The notes beneath the pieces were generated by a model, which made no database searches, had not been told where the DNA came from, and was given only the letters and a program-made list of their open reading frames with translations. The translations under genes were made by a program, and so were the position numbers. A stretch of DNA of 48,537 nucleotides from positions 1 to 48,537 of the forward strand of contig NBMH01000052.1 of NCBI GenBank assembly GCA_002084875.1, given 5' to 3'. Every line of letters starts with the position of its first letter. Position 1 is the first letter of the stretch. The DNA comes from Anaerolineaceae bacterium 4572_78. Its GTDB lineage: Bacteria > Chloroflexota > Anaerolineae > 4572-78. Positions 45,868-48,537 of the stretch are shown in pieces.

Positions 45868-45962
45868 CGTTCACCCCCCTCTCCTCTGGGAGGTGACAGA
45901 GGTGGGGGTTACCTAGGGCTGTTCAATGCTAGTTGTAGGGGCGTATGGCTATACGCCCTTAC
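45868..45962. repeat. Nested repeats: family E block, family D end and GTAGGGGCGTA palindrome
   Basis: CCCCCCTCTCCTCTGGGAGG with GAGGTGGGGG, then the exact family D end AGGGCTGTTCAATGCTA at 45915-45931, then GTAGGGGCGTATGGC with its complement TATACGCCCTTAC. The rest of the 45867-46230 gap holds the terminator, promoter and leader listed separately. Confidence 0.7.
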
Positions 45963-45964
45963 TA

Positions 45965-46001
45965 TTAGAAAGTCAATTGTTCCAAAAAATTGACTTTCTA
46001 A
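45965..46001. terminator. Probable terminator of the amidase gene
   Basis: A 14-bp perfect stem, TTAGAAAGTCAATT at 45965-45978 with its complement at 45988-46001, a 9-base loop, then ATTTTAAAG. It is about 100 bases beyond the amidase stop, after nested repeats. The T-tract is weak. Confidence 0.55.
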
Positions 46002-46051
46002 ATTTTAAAGGGATATCAAGATTAGCCTTGAGATTCCTTTTTTTCTTTAAT

Positions 46052-46080
46052 TTGCCTAATATGCTCAGTCGTGATATAAT
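46052..46080 (+). promoter_or_regulatory. Sigma70-type promoter for the RRM gene
   Basis: TTGCCT at 46052-46057 and a perfect TATAAT at 46075-46080 with 17-base spacing. The predicted transcript would have a leader of about 145 bases. Confidence 0.5.
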
Positions 46081-46086
46081 GTGTTG

Positions 46087-46230
46087 CCTCAACCATTTAA
46101 TTTTTGCAGGAGTGCAATAGATTTATCTGTTACATAAACATCTAAAAAGACGAGGACCATTCATCATACCAGAGCTACTAATGGCATCGGTGTGTTGCCT
46201 TGGTTTCGATAAAAGATAGGTATATATTCT
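46087..46230 (+). other. Long 5' leader of the RRM gene
   Basis: About 144 bases between the predicted transcription start and ATG 46231. It contains TGTGTTGCCT at 46190-46199, also present at the promoter (46080-46089), and only a weak ribosome site (GATAGG, 9 bases upstream). Cold-induced RRM genes of cyanobacteria have long regulatory leaders, so this one may be temperature-responsive. This is inference. Confidence 0.35.
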
Positions 46231-46488
46231 ATGAATATTTATGTTGGGAATATTTCGTATCAACTAATGGAAGACGAATTACGTGCTGTTTTCGAAGTGC
46301 ATGGGCAAGTCATTTCGGTAACTATCATAACAGATAGAGAAACTGGTCAATCAAAAGGATTTGCTTTTGTGGAAATGCCCATAGAATCTGACGCAGAAGA
46401 AGCTATTGAACAACTTGATGGTACGTTACTTATGGGAAGAAACATGCGGGTGAATAAAGCCCGTCCACGAAGAGACCAAACACAATAA
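46231..46488 (+). CDS. Single-RRM RNA-binding protein (cyanobacterial Rbp type)
   Basis: An 85-residue protein that is one RNA-recognition motif: RNP2 is IYVGNISY at 3-10 and RNP1 is KGFAFVEM at about 42-49, with the aromatic residues that stack on RNA bases kept. A short basic tail (NKARPRRDQTQ) follows. Length and layout match the small Rbp proteins of cyanobacteria and Chloroflexota, which bind mRNA and are often cold-induced. It is monocistronic, with its own promoter and a long leader. A family A element follows the stop. Confidence 0.95.
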   Translation: MNIYVGNISYQLMEDELRAVFEVHGQVISVTIITDRETGQSKGFAFVEMPIESDAEEAIEQLDGTLLMGRNMRVNKARPRRDQTQ

Positions 46489-46534
46489 CGTCCAAGAAAA
46501 CAGGAACGATACTAATAACTATGCTCATGAAGGT

Positions 46535-46645
46535 CATAAAGTAACATTTTTAATCAGACCTGACAGGTTTTTAGAGACCTGTCAGGTCTAACCGATGAAA
46601 CTTTGACGCTCTCTAGCAATATCTTCATGAAAATGTTGCTTTATG
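46535..46645. mobile_element. MITE-like element, family A extended (complete copy)
   Basis: A 111-bp segment with terminal inverted repeats CATAAAGTAACATTTT (46535-46550) and GAAAATGTTGCTTTATG (46629-46645) around the AGACCTGACAGGT palindrome at 46556-46589. Most of it is shared with 36965-37066. It is non-coding, which suggests a small non-autonomous mobile element whose core is the family A palindrome. Confidence 0.7.
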
Positions 46646-46706
46646 CCCGTTTTTAGTATACCTCAAATCAAAAATAGCTAAATCCATTAAACTACAAAAC
46701 CACCCC

Positions 46707-48537
46707 ATGCCCAAAATCAAATCAAGGCAAACCAATAATTTGATACGTGTGTTTCCACTCGTAGCCCTTATATGGATGGCATTTGCTATTCGCCTTTTTC
46801 AGCTTGACACACAATCGCTGTGGTACGATGAAGGTATAACTTGGTATCTCAGCCAGTTTTCCATGCCTGAATTAATTAGGTGGACAGCGGCTGATATTCA
46901 ACCACCGTTTTATTATCTGATTGTTTGGCTTAGCACTCATTTTTTTGGCGACTCAGAATTTGCTCTCCGTTTTCCTTCGGTGATATTTGGCATATTGGCA
47001 GTGCCATTGATGTGGCGACTTGGGCGTTTAACCATGCCAAGCAGTGCATTTTTAGCCGCATGGCTGACAGTTTTTGCTCCCACACTTATCTACTACAGCC
47101 AAGAAGCCCGCATGTATACTTTGTTGGTTTGTCAATCATGTTTTGCCAGTTATTTGGTATTGAAAATTGCAGGGGCGAACAACTGCCCACCTAGCCCCTA
47201 CCATTTCAAGGGAATGAATTGGAGTGTGGTAGCCTACACAATTGTTATGGCTTCTGCATTGTATACACATTATTTCTCCGTATTTCTTCTCATTGTCCAT
47301 GCCATTTATTTATGCAGGCGACGGTCGGGATGGATAATACTTGGCAGTATTTTTTTATGTTTTTCCCCATGGTTGCCTGTTCTCTTTGCTCGTTTCGGTG
47401 ATGACCCTAGCTATTGGACAGGAAGCCTAAAGTTAAATGAAATCATGCTTGATGTGTGGATAAGTTTCACGGTAGGCGGCAAGCGGGAGATGATTTTTGA
47501 AGCGGATGGGCAATGGCTAGCGGCTATTTTTGGCATGGTGTTCGTTGGGTGTTTAGTGCGATTTGTGCAAAAACAAAATCTTTTGTACCCTTGCAAATTA
47601 CGGGTTTGTGACTCCTTACGAGTTAATTCAAATTTGTTATTTTTGCTTGCTTGGTTGATTATTCCCATTGGTTTAATTTATCATGGCGGGAGGATTGGTA
47701 AGTTTTGATAAACTGCCTATCAAGTTTGTCATTTTAACATTTATTACTGCTAGTTGGCTATTTAGTTTACATAATTGGTTTTTCGTACCCGAATTTTCCA
47801 AAGACGATTTTAAGCATGTTGCCCAATTTATTCGTGAGCGTTCTCAACCGAATGAAACTGTAATGGAGCGAGCACTAACAGGAAAATCGGGAGCATGGCT
47901 AGTTACATGGCAAGATAAAGTGATTGACCCAAATGGAGTGGTGCCATTTTTGCTTGATGTGGTGGGTGAGCGTCCCAACGATGGCGGAGATTTTTGGGGA
48001 GTCGGTTTGGAACATTGGCGATTTCCTGAAACAATGATATTCCCTCATGACTATCCCACAGATATTCGTACCGACATTAATTTTGCCAACATGGTAAATT
48101 TACGAGGAGTAAAACAACTTAAAAATGATGTTGCTTTATTTTGGGAAGCGAGGCAATTACTTGAGGATCTGATTTCGTTGAGTATTGTAGATGAAAACAA
48201 TATAAATTGGACTGAAACTCGGCAAGTCATGCGTCCTGCTAATTACCTCTATCCGACCATGCGTTGGGCTGTTGGTGAAGTAGTCTTAGGAAAACAATCC
48301 CTAAATTGGTTGGCAGGTACACCACCAGGTGATTATTGGCTTGAGGTAGGTTGGTTGACCTCACTTGGACAAGGAGTTGATATTTTAGATGAGCATGGAT
48401 CCCCGCAACGGCGAATGGCATTAGTTGGACCATTGCATGTTATCCATCCCATTGAGGGCGAAATCGTTAAAAATTCGGTGCCTATTAAATTTGATAACAT
48501 AACGTTAGTTAAAAGTGTATTTGAAAAACAAACCGTC
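46707..48537 (+). pseudogene. GT39-type membrane glycosyltransferase, frameshifted and cut by the right edge
   Basis: ATG 46707 starts an ArnT/PMT-like GT-C protein. A first helix is followed by the catalytic loop LWYDEGITWYLSQF (Asp-Glu pair), then DIQPPFYYLIVWLS, LRFPSVIFGILAVPLMWRLG and YYSQEARMYTLL. The frame stops at TGA 47706-47708. The family sequence continues in another frame from about 47690 to the window end without a stop: a last helix, then DDFKHVAQFIRERSQPNETV, SGAWLVTWQDKV and TPPGDYWLEVGWLTSL. Several middle helices expected between IPIGLIYH and the resumed part seem to be missing, so a deletion plus frameshift is likely. A GC-rich repeat fragment at 47173-47212 adds NNCPPSPYHFKG in frame. 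Confidence 0.75.

Noticed and set aside
45926..46120. Rightward 64-residue frame after the amidase gene
   Set aside because: It begins in nested repeats and crosses a hairpin terminator. It has no ribosome site or family resemblance.
1..48537. Dispersed palindromic repeats as a possible CRISPR array
   Set aside because: Copies are many kilobases apart, with no regular spacing, and no cas gene is present.

Overview
The window looks like chromosomal DNA of a low-GC (roughly 40% by eye, not computed) member of the Chloroflexota, probably an Anaerolineae/Ardenticatenia-type filamentous or sheathed lineage. This is inferred from gene content: a secreted protein with the YLPLIFKN motif next to a Pro/Thr linker, a SpoIIIAA/Ycf45-type ATPase with an R3H tail, an RRM RNA-binding protein, a gp25/PAAR baseplate module, DUF4956, and several GT-C type membrane proteins. 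I found no rRNA, no tRNA and no CRISPR array.

Layout. 0-5 kb: the end of a PD-(D/E)XK-like protein facing a 1526-residue membrane signalling protein that joins a NACHT NTPase, TPR repeats, two cyclic-nucleotide-binding domains and a class III nucleotidyl cyclase in one chain. 5-10.2 kb: an MDR oxidoreductase, a small unknown gene, a polyprenyl-phosphate sugar transferase and urocanate hydratase. 10.5-17 kb: a frameshifted GNAT-like gene, an R3H ATPase, a broken response regulator-GGDEF-EAL gene, a small conserved-looking antisense gene and a phosphohexomutase that lost its last domain. 17.2-20.3 kb: an isolated, partly broken contractile-injection baseplate module. 20.7-30.6 kb: a large VCBS/FG-GAP exoprotein that runs into argS, a tandem RAM-domain protein and an orphan SMC-like ATPase. 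31-43 kb: a glycosyltransferase and methyltransferase pair, nuoN, an AlkD-like protein, a lexA remnant, a broken Eis-like GNAT gene, an ABC permease, DUF4956, an O-antigen-ligase-like protein and a GT-C-like protein. 43.4-48.5 kb: a secreted amidase with cohesin-like and dockerin modules, an RRM protein, and a broken GT39-type glycosyltransferase that runs off the right edge.

Two themes dominate. First, many genes are broken in the same way: the two ends of a recognisable family are present in different frames and the middle is missing (lexA, GGDEF, baseplate J, Eis-like GNAT, GT39 and a small baseplate-cluster gene). Second, short palindromic repeats of at least five kinds are scattered between and inside genes. 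Some sit in frame inside coding sequence, some supply the C-terminus of a neighbouring gene, and several are nested in one another. Together these suggest an actively eroding, repeat-rich genome. An assembly artefact has to be excluded.

Functionally, the sugar transferase, the two GT-C-like proteins, the GT4/methyltransferase pair and the ligase-like protein point to cell-surface polysaccharide synthesis. The amidase and the VCBS protein are surface or secreted proteins. The most interesting candidate for an undescribed system is the cyclase/cNMP-sensor/NACHT fusion at the left end.
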